Shown here one piece after another: positions 15,745 through 25,311 of a stretch of DNA of 64,000 nucleotides. How positions within the stretch are numbered: position 1 is the stretch's first letter; every line of letters begins with the position of its first letter. This DNA comes from Methylobacterium sp. Leaf104 (GTDB taxonomy: Bacteria; Pseudomonadota; Alphaproteobacteria; Rhizobiales; Beijerinckiaceae): positions 1,138 to 65,137 of the forward strand of contig NZ_LMMZ01000023.1 in assembly GCF_001422885.1 (NCBI RefSeq), in the 5' to 3' direction. The notes under the pieces are model-generated. The model worked only from the letters and a program-made list of their open reading frames with translations. It searched no databases and was not told the DNA's origin. Both the position numbers and the translations under genes were made by a program.

Positions 15745-16913
15745 CCCCGGATTGGGCTCCGCCGGCTTCGAAGCGACCGGATCTCGAGCGAGGGCCACAA
15801 GCACCGAAGCGGCCGGGAGGTCAAGAACGTCGCGCTCGCCCGGCGGACGCCCGGTCGGACGCGATGCGGCCAGCACATGGGAGCCAGCAGATGGGAGAAA
15901 CGACCTGGACGACGGAAGAAGGAACCTGGGCGATGGGAGAACGGATCGCGGCGGACACGGGTATGCGGCCCCGCCGCCGTTTCGGGCGCGGGATTCGATC
16001 GGGGGAGACGCGGGACGCCGCGAAACCATGAGAGCAAGATGAAAGCCGGTTTCCCGGCGTCCCTGGGTCCGGCCCCGGAGGCCCGAACCCGTCACGTCAC
16101 GGCGTCTGTCTACGGCGCCGGCGACTCGGCTTGTGGCAGCCCCCCTCCGGTGCCCCGATCCCTCGCGGGATCGACGGCCCCGGCGGCCGGCTTATCATGG
16201 CCCACGGCCCCGGACCCGCCTCGTAATGGGCGGGCCGTCCGTTCTCTGGGGGTGCCCCAGATGCCGGGCCGACGGATCGGCCCGCTCCGGAACACCCTGC
16301 GTCGCGCGGCGCGGCTCGGGGCGATGGCGAAACCGGGCCATCGACGCGAGCGCCGTCTCCTCCTCCCAAACCCGCCGGCCCGGTCCGCCGACGGGCCTCC
16401 CGTCGGGGGAGGCGAGTGACGGGAAGAGAGCACGGAATAGGAATATTGTCAATGTTTTTCGAGCGGCGACCGAGAGGCGCCTCCGCGCTTGCAGACCCTT
16501 CGCGGTCGAGTCCTGGGCGGATCGGACGCCCGCGTCCCCTTCGGCCGGTCGCGGGCTCGGAGGACGTCCGCCTGCAACCGTCGTCGAGACTGGGGCCGAC
16601 GACCACGCGGCGTCGCTTCCGGCCTGTCCGCTTCTGGACGGCGGAGGCATCGGAGCGGACGACCCCGCGACAGCCGCACACGACCCTTCGCGGACCCTCG
16701 GACGGTCCGCTTCGCGGCAGCCTTGTCGAGGATGATCGACGTCCGGGTTCGGTGCCTCCTCGCCCGTCCGCTTCCGGGCGGAAAACGCTCCAGAACAGAC
16801 ATCGCCGTCCAGGTTGCTCCCGGTCTATTGCGAACCCGAGGAACGTCTGCTCCGGATGACTATCGCGGAGCGACGATCATCCATGGACGATGCGTTCGAC
16901 GTCTCACCGCGCA
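15745..16913. other. 1.2-kb stretch with no convincing gene, upstream of pyk
   Basis: Several overlapping frames on both strands exceed 100 codons, but their translations are Arg/Pro/Gly-rich, resemble no family and lack ribosome binding sites. Seen: ATGGGAG three times (15877, 15891, 15933) in a purine-rich tract upstream of pyk; an AT-rich island at about 16435-16462; and a run of short GTCCGCTTC-type stem-loops between 16620 and 16790. It may be eroded coding sequence or a long leader. The first clear element after it is the ECF41-type promoter at 16914. Confidence 0.5.
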
Positions 16914-16940
16914 TGTCACATCTGTCGGCTCGATCTCGTC
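16914..16940 (+). promoter_or_regulatory. ECF41-type promoter of the MBL-fold gene
   Basis: TGTCACA (16914-16920), a 16-bp spacer, then CGTC (16937-16940), matching the pattern described for ECF41 sigma factors. The gene start is 70 bases downstream. Two matching sites occur within the next 4 kb, next to an ECF41 sigma gene. Confidence 0.75.
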
Positions 16941-17010
16941 CTCATCGGCTGACGCGCGTTTCGCGCTCCTGACGAGCCGGAAGCACGCGCGTCCCACGAA
17001 AGGGATGACG

Positions 17011-17958
17011 ATGACGAATGTGATACCCGCCGATGCCGGACGAAGCGATCCGGGATACGCTGGCCCTCGAAGTGGGGGGCGCGAGGAACTCGTGCCCTCG
17101 CGCTACGCGGTGCGGATCGGTGAGATCGACGTGCTGGTCGTCAGCGACGGCGTGCTACCGCTCCCGACCAAGATGTTGGGACACAACGTCGACCAGACCG
17201 TAAGGGCGGCTTGGCTGAACGACATGTTCCTGCCGACGGAGGCGTTCGACTGGTCGCTGAACGCGGTCGTGGTCCGCAGCGGCGGCCAGACCATCCTCGT
17301 CGACGCCGGGTTGGGACTGGACCCGAACCTGAACCTGCCGCGGGCCGGGCAATTGGTGAGACGGCTGGAGGCCGTAGGCATCGATCTCGCGTCCGTGACG
17401 GACGTGGTGCTCACCCACATGCACATGGACCATGTCGGAGGGCTCCTCGTCGACGGGGTGAAAGAGCAGCTGCGCCCGGATCTGCGAATTCACGTCGCGG
17501 CGGCCGAGGTCAGGTTCTGGGAAGACCCCGACTTCACCCATGTCGACATGCCGCAGGGGTTCCCGGATGCGCTTCGGGCGGCCGCCAGGCGGTTCGCGCA
17601 GGAATATCGCAGCCAGCTACGACTGTTCGACGAGGAGCACGAGGTCGCGCCGGGGGTGATCGTCCAACGCACCGGCGGCCATACCCCCGGACACAGCGTC
17701 GTCCGCATGGCATCCCGCGGCGACCGGCTGACCTTCGCCGGCGACGCCGTGTTCACGGTCGGGTTCGAACACCCCGACTGGCACAACGGCTTCGAACACG
17801 ATCCCGAAGAGGCGGCTCGCGTTCGCGTCCGGCTTCTGCGGGAACTGGCAGCAACCGGCGAGCAATTGATCGCGACGCATCTGCCGTTCCCGTCCGTCGG
17901 CCGGGTCGCCGTCGATGGCGACGCGTTTCGCTGGGTTCCCGCGTTCTGGGACTACTGA
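17011..17958 (+). CDS. Metallo-beta-lactamase-fold hydrolase
   Basis: 315 residues from ATG 17011, six bases after AAAGGG; ATG 17005 is also in frame but too close to that site. The zinc motif HMHMDH (136-141) plus GGHTPGHS (222-229) and FAGDAVF (Asp245) define the MBL fold in the lactonase/alkylsulfatase-like group (NylC/AttM-type annotation is common). The substrate is unknown. No signal peptide, so cytoplasmic. It sits behind an ECF41-type promoter and is probably a member of the local sigma regulon. Confidence 0.85.
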   Translation: MTNVIPADAGRSDPGYAGPRSGGREELVPSRYAVRIGEIDVLVVSDGVLPLPTKMLGHNVDQTVRAAWLNDMFLPTEAFDWSLNAVVVRSGGQTILVDAGLGLDPNLNLPRAGQLVRRLEAVGIDLASVTDVVLTHMHMDHVGGLLVDGVKEQLRPDLRIHVAAAEVRFWEDPDFTHVDMPQGFPDALRAAARRFAQEYRSQLRLFDEEHEVAPGVIVQRTGGHTPGHSVVRMASRGDRLTFAGDAVFTVGFEHPDWHNGFEHDPEEAARVRVRLLRELAATGEQLIATHLPFPSVGRVAVDGDAFRWVPAFWDY

Positions 17959-18027
17959 GGGGGCCTGTGCCGATCCGGTCGTCCGTCGAAACCGGGGCTC
18001 CGCACGGATGACGCATCGAAAATCGTC

Positions 18028-18053
18028 CATCCTCGGGATGTGTCCCGGGGATG
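18028..18053. terminator. Stem-loop after the MBL-fold gene
   Basis: CATCCTCGGGA (18028-18038) pairs with TCCCGGGGATG (18043-18053) with one wobble and a TGTG loop, 70 bp past the stop codon. Without a T run it is only a possible terminator. Confidence 0.35.
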
Positions 18054-18147
18054 CGCTTCCACGAGAACGCGCGCCGTCCCGTCCTGGGCACCCCACACGG
18101 TCAAATCCTAGCCCGGCCCGGTCGGGCGCATCGATCTTCCGCGCCGA

Positions 18148-18175
18148 TGTCACACGGCGCGGGGCGCGCCTCGTC
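18148..18175 (+). promoter_or_regulatory. ECF41-type promoter of the reductase operon
   Basis: TGTCACA (18148-18154), a 17-bp spacer, then CGTC (18172-18175), 47 bases before the reductase start. It has the same two boxes as the sites at 16914 and 20753. Confidence 0.75.
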
Positions 18176-18222
18176 ATCACCACGACGGTCCCGATCGGAC
18201 CGGAATCGAGAAGGAGCGTCAC

Positions 18223-18981
18223 ATGAAGATCGTGGTCATCGGCGGCACCGGGCTGATAGGATCGCAGGTCGTCGCCACCCTGGGGAACGCCGGCCACGAG
18301 GTGCTCGCGGCCTCGCCCAAGACGGGGGTGAACGCCGTCACGGGCGACGGCCTCGCGGAGGCGTTGCAGGGCGCCGGCGTCGTCGTCGACGTCGCCAACG
18401 CGCCCTCCTTTGCCGATGACGCGGCGATGGACTTCTTCGTCCGCGCCGGACGGAACCTCGCGGCGGCCGAGAAAGCTGCGGGCGTCACGCATCACGTGGC
18501 GCTCTCGGTGGTCGGGACCGAGCTCCTGCTCGACAGCGGCTATTTCCGCGCCAAGCTTGCCCAGGAGGAATTGATCGCCTCGGCGGGCGTGCCCTGGACG
18601 CTGGTCCGCGCCACGCAGTTCTTCGAGTTCGTCGGCACGATTGCGGGAGCGGCCGTCATCGACGGCGTCGCGCGGGTGACCTCCGCGTCGATCCAGCCGA
18701 TCGCATCGGCCGACGTGGCTTCGAAGGTCGCGGAAGCCGCGCTGGCCGCGCCGCGGAACGGCATGATCGAGATCGCGGGTCCCGAGCGATTGCCGATGGT
18801 CGAGCTAGTAAAGCGCCACTTCGACGGTATCGGTGAGACGCGCGACGTCATCGCGGACGACACGGCGCCGTATTTCGGCGTGGTCCTCGAAGACCGTTGG
18901 CTGACGCCCGCGGGACCCGCGTGGCTCTCGGAGCGGCGCTACGGCGACTGGCTGGCGGCGCAGCCGAAGCGCGTGGCCTGA
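18223..18981 (+). CDS. NmrA-like NAD(P)-binding reductase
   Basis: 252 residues of the atypical short-chain dehydrogenase (NmrA/epimerase-like) fold. The Rossmann motif GGTGLIG (7-13) opens the protein, and a YFRAKLAQEE segment carries the family's Tyr/Lys-like region. GAAGGAG precedes the ATG. ECF41 sigma genes typically sit beside a carboxymuconolactone decarboxylase, oxidoreductase or epimerase gene (COE), and this gene fits the oxidoreductase/epimerase class. The next gene starts 12 bases after the stop, so they form an operon. The substrate is unknown. Confidence 0.88.
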   Translation: MKIVVIGGTGLIGSQVVATLGNAGHEVLAASPKTGVNAVTGDGLAEALQGAGVVVDVANAPSFADDAAMDFFVRAGRNLAAAEKAAGVTHHVALSVVGTELLLDSGYFRAKLAQEELIASAGVPWTLVRATQFFEFVGTIAGAAVIDGVARVTSASIQPIASADVASKVAEAALAAPRNGMIEIAGPERLPMVELVKRHFDGIGETRDVIADDTAPYFGVVLEDRWLTPAGPAWLSERRYGDWLAAQPKRVA

Positions 18982-18993
18982 GACCCCTTCCCG

Positions 18994-19434
18994 ATGGACG
19001 CGGCGTACATCTCGGCGCTCTCCGCGCTCGCGGGGTCCGCCATAGGCGCGATGGCCTCCTTCGCGACCACGTGGCTGACCCAACACAGCCAGGAGCGCGC
19101 GACGCTCCTGGTCCAGGACCGCGCACGCCGGGAAGCGCTCTACGGAGAGTTCATCCGGGAGGCGTCGACCCTGTTCGGCGACGCCTTCCGGCACGGCCTC
19201 GACGATCCGGCCAAGCTCGTGAACCTCTATGCCATCGTCAACAAGATCCGGCTTTTCGGGGAGCCGGAGACGTTGGAGGAGGCCGAGCGCGTCATGCAGC
19301 GCATCGGCGAGACCTACTTCGCCCCGAACAAGGATCTCGCCGCCTTCGCGGACATCCGCCAGGCCGGCGATCTCGACCCGCTCTGCAGGTTCTCAACCGT
19401 CTGCCGCAGGGAACTCGCCATCGCCCGCCGGTGA
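18994..19434 (+). CDS. Hypothetical protein with N-terminal membrane segment
   Basis: 146 residues. One hydrophobic segment at about 5-28 (SALAGSAIGAMASFATTWL) is followed by a charged alpha-helical region with QDRARREALYGEFIREAS. I do not recognise a named family, though short proteins of this pattern are common in Proteobacteria. It lies 12 bp after the reductase gene and overlaps the end of the convergent sigma gene by 42 bp. Confidence 0.7.
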   Translation: MDAAYISALSALAGSAIGAMASFATTWLTQHSQERATLLVQDRARREALYGEFIREASTLFGDAFRHGLDDPAKLVNLYAIVNKIRLFGEPETLEEAERVMQRIGETYFAPNKDLAAFADIRQAGDLDPLCRFSTVCRRELAIARR

Positions 19435-20337
19435 GATTCCGTGAGGTGTCGGCGCTCCCGCCGCCCCTCCGAACAGCATCGCCATCCGCTGGAGCTTGTC
19501 CGGGTTGCGCGTGAAATAGATGCCGACGATCAGGCCGTCCCGGATATCCAGCGCGACGGTCTGGAACGTCCCGCCGGGCTCCAGGCTGAAATACCCCGGC
19601 AGGCCATCGATCCAGAGATCCTGCAGCTTCCGGGCATGCTGGATCCATGCCTTCCGCACCACGCCCTCGAACATGCGCGTGACCTTGTCGATTCCGACGA
19701 TGGGCCTGGGGAACGCATGCACCTTCCCGCCTCCGTCGGAATGAACGACGACGGCGTCGGCGAGCATGGTGCGCAGCGCCGCGACGTCGCCGGTCGTCGA
19801 CGCCTCGAAGAAGGCCTTCGCGATGCGCGCGCCCTCGTCCTTCTCGATGGGAAAACGCAGCCTTTCGGATTGCACGTGTTTCCTGGCCCTCGCGGCAAGC
19901 TGACGGACCGCCGGCGGCTCGCGCCGGAGCGTCGTCGCGATTTCGGCGAGCGGGACCGCGAAGACGTCGTGCAGGAGGAACGCCGCCCGCTCCAGCGGCG
20001 ACAGCCGCTCCAGGGCCAGCATCAGCGTGAGCGTCAGGTCGTCGCCGAACGCCTCCTCCGGGTCCATGGCGACGGGCTCGGGCAACCAGGTTCCGAAGTA
20101 GGTCTCGCGCCGCGCGCGGGCGGACTTCATGACGTCGAGGCAGAGCCGCGTGACCGTGCGCGAGAGGAAAGCGCCGGCCGACGCCACACCGGTATGGTCG
20201 ACCTGCCGCCAACGGAGCCAGGCGTCCTGCACGACGTCCTCCGCCTCGCCGAGGGACCCGAGCATGCGGTAGGCAAGCCTCACGAGCCGCACCCGCTCCT
20301 GCTCGAAAACGAGGGTCGGATCATCGATGGTCGGCAT
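19393..20337 (-). CDS. sigJ: ECF41 (SigJ-type) RNA polymerase sigma factor with SnoaL-like tail
   Basis: 314 residues. Sigma region 2 (about 12-75, LAYRMLGSLGEAEDVVQDAW) and region 4 (about 108-160) are followed by a SnoaL-like domain (168-305). ECF41 hallmarks are seen: WLPEP (84-88) in the linker, DGGGK in the tail (usually DGGGR), and RNPDKL near the end. In this group the C-terminal domain is fused to the sigma core and adjusts its activity instead of a separate anti-sigma factor. The start overlaps the end of the upstream membrane-protein gene by 17 bp, indicating coupling. It probably drives its own operon from the site at 20753-20779. Confidence 0.92.
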   Translation of the reverse strand: MPTIDDPTLVFEQERVRLVRLAYRMLGSLGEAEDVVQDAWLRWRQVDHTGVASAGAFLSRTVTRLCLDVMKSARARRETYFGTWLPEPVAMDPEEAFGDDLTLTLMLALERLSPLERAAFLLHDVFAVPLAEIATTLRREPPAVRQLAARARKHVQSERLRFPIEKDEGARIAKAFFEASTTGDVAALRTMLADAVVVHSDGGGKVHAFPRPIVGIDKVTRMFEGVVRKAWIQHARKLQDLWIDGLPGYFSLEPGGTFQTVALDIRDGLIVGIYFTRNPDKLQRMAMLFGGAAGAPTPHGISPAGDGEFPAADG

Positions 20338-20719
20338 GGCGGAACCACCAGGCGCTGAGGGCGATCGCGATCAGCGCAGGAAGTGTCACTGCAGGGAAGT
20401 CGCGGGCCAGGACCTCCGGTCCGCAAATGCCCACCGCAACCTCCCAGACGTGGAACAGCGCATGCCCCGAGAGCCAGATCGCGCCCAGGCTCCAGAGCAG
20501 CATACGCGAGCCGGGCCTCACTGCCCCATACGCGAATCCCGCCCCGATCAGTACGAAGATCAGACCGATGTCGCGCAGGAAGTGCTGATTGAACGGGCCT
20601 GTCGACGTCACGCCCGGCACCGCGACGTACCAAGCCTCGGGGGCGGCGAGCATGAAAATGCCGTTGCCGACAAATCCTGCGCCGAGAAGGCCCGCCAGGA
20701 CCGGAATGACGTGGCTCAT
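20321..20719 (-). CDS. Small four-helix membrane protein in operon with the sigma factor
   Basis: 132 residues with four hydrophobic segments (about 4-22, 46-66, 72-92, 106-126), a DUF4345/DoxX-like layout. GAGGAG lies six bases before ATG 20719. It is the first gene of the sigma operon and overlaps sigJ by 17 bp. Its function is unknown; co-expression with an ECF41 sigma suggests a membrane or redox stress role, which is inference. Confidence 0.8.
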   Translation of the reverse strand: MSHVIPVLAGLLGAGFVGNGIFMLAAPEAWYVAVPGVTSTGPFNQHFLRDIGLIFVLIGAGFAYGAVRPGSRMLLWSLGAIWLSGHALFHVWEVAVGICGPEVLARDFPAVTLPALIAIALSAWWFRHADHR

Positions 20720-21078
20720 CGCATGCTCCTCACGTGATCGGTTCACGAGAGGGACGATGCGGGGGTGCCCCGTGTGACATTGGACGCGAGGTTTATCGGG
20801 GCCTTCGTCAAAGCCTACGCCCTGCCACGCGCTTGCGGCTTCGGGGGAGACCCCGGCGGACCCCCTCCGCCGGCGATGTCCGCTTTCGGGCTGGAGAAGG
20901 ACGCCGTTCGCCGGCGATGCCGGGTCGTAGGCGCAGCGTCCGCTCCCGGTTCGAGAACAACGATGCCGTGGTCGCTCCGAGCGGATCGACTGCGCCAGTC
21001 CCGGGACGCGGGGGAGGGCGCCCCGACGGGCGGCGGATCTCCCGCGTGGGATGGACCCGAACCCGCCCCGGCCGCGCC
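20720..21078. other. Intergenic region upstream of the sigma operon
   Basis: Apart from the leftward ECF41-type promoter at 20753-20779, nothing is supported. A rightward 112-codon frame starting at 20765 is low-complexity and ends inside the convergent DUF1036 gene. Confidence 0.5.
20753..20779 (-). promoter_or_regulatory. ECF41-type promoter of the sigma operon
   Basis: On the minus strand, TGTCACA (20779-20773), a 16-bp spacer, then CGTC (20756-20753), 33 bases before the membrane-protein start. Together with the two rightward sites it implies autoregulation of the sigma factor. Confidence 0.75.
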
Positions 21079-21573
21079 TCAGGGCGCCGGCGTCAGCGGC
21101 TGATTCGGGTCGGTGAGCTGGATCGTCCAGCTCTTCTGCTCGCCGGTATCGACCTCGTAGAAGCCGTTGCGGTCGAGGCCGCGCGCGAGGCAGTCCTCGA
21201 CGCCCCGGATCGTGAATTCGCGATCCTTGGTGCACATCAGGGAGCGTCCGCTCCACTCGCCGCCGCGCGTGTAGTCCACCGCGTAGACGTAGTAGAACCG
21301 CGCCGCGAGGGAGCCCTTCAGGAGCGTCTCGCAGGCCTTCGGCGCCACGTCCCACCAGCCCTCGGTGACCCAGCCCTGGGGGTCGCGGTAGCCCAGCGCG
21401 ATGCCGACCTTGCTGGCGGTCTGGTTGCACATGCGCAGGTCGGCGCGGGCGGGGGCGGGGAGCAGCGTGACGGCCAGGAGGGCCACGCCCGCGAGTCCAG
21501 GCCTCCAGCGGAAGATCCGGGCGCCGCCGCGTGCGAGGAAGTCCGTCCCGCGCCTCCGGAGGATGGAAGGCAC
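21079..21573 (-). CDS. DUF1036 family secreted protein
   Basis: Mature part of about 120 residues of the DUF1036 type: LRMCNQTASKVGIALGY, GWVTEGWW, CETLLKG, YYVYAVDY, CTKDREFTI and a conserved Cys in VEDCLARG. It follows a hydrophobic signal segment ending PAPARA. Function is unknown; the family has been noted as periplasmic in alphaproteobacteria. The start is uncertain: GTG 21573 gives a 24-residue basic lead-in, and ATG 21669 or 21702 would lengthen it. None has a good ribosome binding site. Confidence 0.75.
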   Translation of the reverse strand: MPSILRRRGTDFLARGGARIFRWRPGLAGVALLAVTLLPAPARADLRMCNQTASKVGIALGYRDPQGWVTEGWWDVAPKACETLLKGSLAARFYYVYAVDYTRGGEWSGRSLMCTKDREFTIRGVEDCLARGLDRNGFYEVDTGEQKSWTIQLTDPNQPLTPAP

Positions 21574-21826
21574 GCTCAGCCGCCACGGGCCGGCCGCCGT
21601 ACTGGGCGGATCGATCGACGCCGGGCGTGAGACGCCGAGCCCGCGCGAGACCTGAGGCCCGGCGGCCATGCGGTGAGGCGCCGGTCGTGCGATCGATCGC
21701 ATGTCCTGCCCAGTCTGGACGGCAGCCGAGCCGGGCGCGCTTCCGGCCTCCCCTCGCCGGACAGCGAGGGGAATGCGCGCGTGCCAGGGGCGGAAGCGCG
21801 CGCTGCCGATCGGGCGTTCGAACGCC

Positions 21827-23143
<1,317 letters not shown>

Positions 23144-23386
23144 GGCGTTTCCGTATTCCGATGGTCGATCGCAAAGGCGGCCCGGTGGTTCTCCTCCGGA
23201 TTGTTGTGCCCCCGGCATGGTGCCGGATTGTTGCCGTCGCGGCGCGATCCGCGATACGTGCTGTGCCCGACGCTCGCCGCCTCGGCAAGCCGCGCCGTCG
23301 CGGGACCTCCCCCCGCGACGCGGCCGGCGGCTTGCATCGCCGCCGTCGTCCCGATGCCGCCCGCGCCCAACCGGACCGTGCCTCCC

Positions 23387-24133
23387 ATGCAGCCACCGCA
23401 TCCCGTCGAGACCATCCCGGGCGATCCCGCCGGGGGCCTGCTCCTGATCTGCGACCACGCCTCGAACCACGTTCCGGCGGACCTGGCGCAGCTCGGGGTG
23501 CCGGAGCACGAGTTTGCCCGCCACATCGCCTACGACATCGGCGCCGCCGGAGTGACGCGCCGGCTCGCCGCCGCGCTCGGCGCCCCGGCGATCCTGACCC
23601 GCTTCTCGCGGCTGATCATCGACCCGAACCGGGGCCGGGCCGACCCGACCCTGGTGATGCGCCTCTCCGACGGGGCCGTGGTGCCGGGCAACGCCCGCAT
23701 CGACGAGGCCGGCAAGGCCGAGCGCATCCGGCGCTTCTACGCGCCCTTCGACGCGGCGATCGAGGCCGGGATCGCGCAGGCCGAGGCGACCGGCATCCGG
23801 CCCGCCATCGTCACCATCCACAGCTTCACGCCGTACTGGCGCGGGGTGCCGCGCCCCTGGGAGGTCGGCATCCTGTGGGACCGGGACGACCGCATGAGCG
23901 CGCCCCTGATCGCCGGCCTGCGGGCCGACCCCGCCGGACTGACGGTGGGGGACAACGAGCCCTATGGCGGCGGCCTGCCCGGCGACACCATCGACCGCCA
24001 CGCCATGGCCCGCGGCCTGCCGAACGCCCTGGTGGAGATCCGCCAGGACCTCATCGTCGGGGAGGCGGGCCAGGCCGAGTGGGCGGAGCGATTCGCGCGC
24101 CTCCTGCGGCCGATGCTGCCGATCCGCGCTTGA
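23387..24133 (+). CDS. N-formylglutamate amidohydrolase-like protein
   Basis: 248 residues. LLLICDHASNHVP (18-30) carries the zinc-site DHAS/N motif of the HutG/FGase family, followed by FSRLIIDPNRG (73-83), IVTIHSFTP (141-149) and LVEIRQDLI (215-223). The family cleaves N-formyl-L-glutamate or related N-acyl amides; no other histidine-degradation gene is nearby, so the true substrate is open. An alternative in-frame ATG lies 11 codons upstream at 23354. Confidence 0.85.
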   Translation: MQPPHPVETIPGDPAGGLLLICDHASNHVPADLAQLGVPEHEFARHIAYDIGAAGVTRRLAAALGAPAILTRFSRLIIDPNRGRADPTLVMRLSDGAVVPGNARIDEAGKAERIRRFYAPFDAAIEAGIAQAEATGIRPAIVTIHSFTPYWRGVPRPWEVGILWDRDDRMSAPLIAGLRADPAGLTVGDNEPYGGGLPGDTIDRHAMARGLPNALVEIRQDLIVGEAGQAEWAERFARLLRPMLPIRA

Positions 24134-24181
24134 CGGGAGGCCGCCGCGCGCCGACCTCAGGCCTCGACTGGGAGAACGACC

Positions 24182-24490
24182 ATGACCGAGATCGACGACG
24201 CCACCCGCACCGAACTCGAGGCCGCCGTGTTCCGGCGCCTCGTCGCCCATCTGCAGGCCCGCACCGACGTGCAGAACATCGACCTGATGACCATGGCCGG
24301 GTTCTGCCGCAACTGCCTGTCGAACTGGCTCAAGGACGCCGCCGATGCCCGCGGCCTGCCGATGGACAAGGAGGAGAGCCGCGCGCGCGTCTACGGCATG
24401 CCCTATGCCGAGTGGAAGCGCCTGCACCAGCCGGAGGCGACGGCGGAGCAACAGGCGGCCTTCGCCAAAGCCGCGGCGGAGCCGCACTAA
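24182..24490 (+). CDS. DUF1244 family protein
   Basis: 102 residues with the family core GFCRNCLSNWL (40-50) and YGMPYAEWK. GGGAG is seven bases before the ATG. DUF1244 proteins are small helical proteins found widely in alphaproteobacteria; the role is unknown. It lies 48 bp after the amidohydrolase-like gene and 81 bp before gapR on the same strand. Confidence 0.85.
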   Translation: MTEIDDATRTELEAAVFRRLVAHLQARTDVQNIDLMTMAGFCRNCLSNWLKDAADARGLPMDKEESRARVYGMPYAEWKRLHQPEATAEQQAAFAKAAAEPH

Positions 24491-24571
24491 GGTCCCGGTA
24501 AGCTTGACGGCTTATCGAGGCGGTTCCGGCGCGGCCCCACGCGCCTCGCAGATCAGGGACACGAGACGACC

Positions 24572-24838
24572 ATGGCCGCATCCGCCGCACCCGCCGTCGA
24601 CGCTTCCTCCGTCGCCGCCGACCAGCTGAAGAGCTTCATCGAGCGCATCGAGCGCCTCGAGGAGGAGAAGGCCGGCCTCGCCTCCGACATCAAGGACGTC
24701 TACGCCGAGGCCAAGGGCACCGGCTTCGACACCAAGGCCCTGCGCAAGATCATCTCGCTGCGCAAGAAGGACCATGCCGAGCGCCAGGAGGAGGAGGCGA
24801 TCCTCGAGCTCTACATGCAGGCGCTCGGCATGGTCTGA
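24572..24838 (+). CDS. gapR: GapR-type DNA-binding protein (DUF2312)
   Basis: 88 residues. The [18 protein letters not shown] coiled-coil start, [11 protein letters not shown] and [13 protein letters not shown] match the DUF2312 family. In Caulobacter this protein, GapR, is a nucleoid-associated clamp that binds AT-rich, overtwisted DNA ahead of polymerases. The protein here is nearly pure alpha-helix, as expected. The symbol is transferred by family resemblance. Confidence 0.88.
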   Translation: MAASAAPAVDASSVAADQLKSFIERIERLEEEKAGLASDIKDVYAEAKGTGFDTKALRKIISLRKKDHAERQEEEAILELYMQALGMV

Positions 24839-24855
24839 CCGACGGGACCGCCGCG

Positions 24856-25167
24856 CTAGGGCAGCGCCTTCGGCGGCGGCGCGCCATGGGCCGCCCCGGC
24901 CGGGTCCGCATCGCGCAAGCCGGCCCAGTGCTTCCACTCGGTCCAGGCTTCCGCCAGGGCCGCCACGGCCGCGTCGCGCGAAGAGACCGTCGCGCCCCGC
25001 CGGAACGGCGCCGCGCCGATGTCGAGGTGCAGGCTCCAGGTCCATTGCGCGGCGGGGGCGGGCGCGTCGCTGATGCAATCGACCCGCCCGACGATCAGCG
25101 CCCCGCTCGTGATGACGTAGGTCTCGCGCGGGTGGTCCTCTAGGCGGGTATAGATCAGCTTCGCCAC
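24856..25167 (-). CDS. Hypothetical protein
   Basis: 103 residues from GTG 25167, which has GGGAAG about six bases upstream; a TTG at 25218 is in frame but weaker. The N-terminal half reads like a small beta-sheet domain (KLIYTRLEDHP, YVITSGALIVGRVD, WTWSLHLD), and the C-terminal half is Ala-rich with an AWTEWKHWAG helix. I recognise no named family. It converges on gapR. Confidence 0.65.
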   Translation of the reverse strand: MAKLIYTRLEDHPRETYVITSGALIVGRVDCISDAPAPAAQWTWSLHLDIGAAPFRRGATVSSRDAAVAALAEAWTEWKHWAGLRDADPAGAAHGAPPPKALP

Positions 25168-25257
25168 GACGCTTCCCGCCTCGATCCCGGACGGGGTCTC
25201 CGCCCCGTCACATCCCAACGCCCACCGGCGCGCCGGGTCCCCGGACGACGAAAGAAG

Positions 25258-25284
25258 CCCCGGAGGCGGGTCCGCCGTCCGGGG
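25258..25284. terminator. Terminator after the leftward MFS gene
   Basis: A two-part stem (CCCCGGA with TCCGGGG, inner GGCGG with CCGCC) has one bulged base. On the minus strand it is followed by CTTCTTTC, fitting a terminator for the MFS gene ending at 25312. Confidence 0.6.
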
Positions 25285-25311
25285 GTCCTTCGTGGGTGGC
25301 CGGAACCGGCC

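Noticed and set aside
15745..16095. 117-codon extension upstream of pyk
   Set aside because: The pyruvate kinase family starts at METALKRSRR; the extension is low-complexity.
16097..16681. 194-codon leftward frame
   Set aside because: Arg/Pro/Gly-rich, no family, no ribosome binding site.
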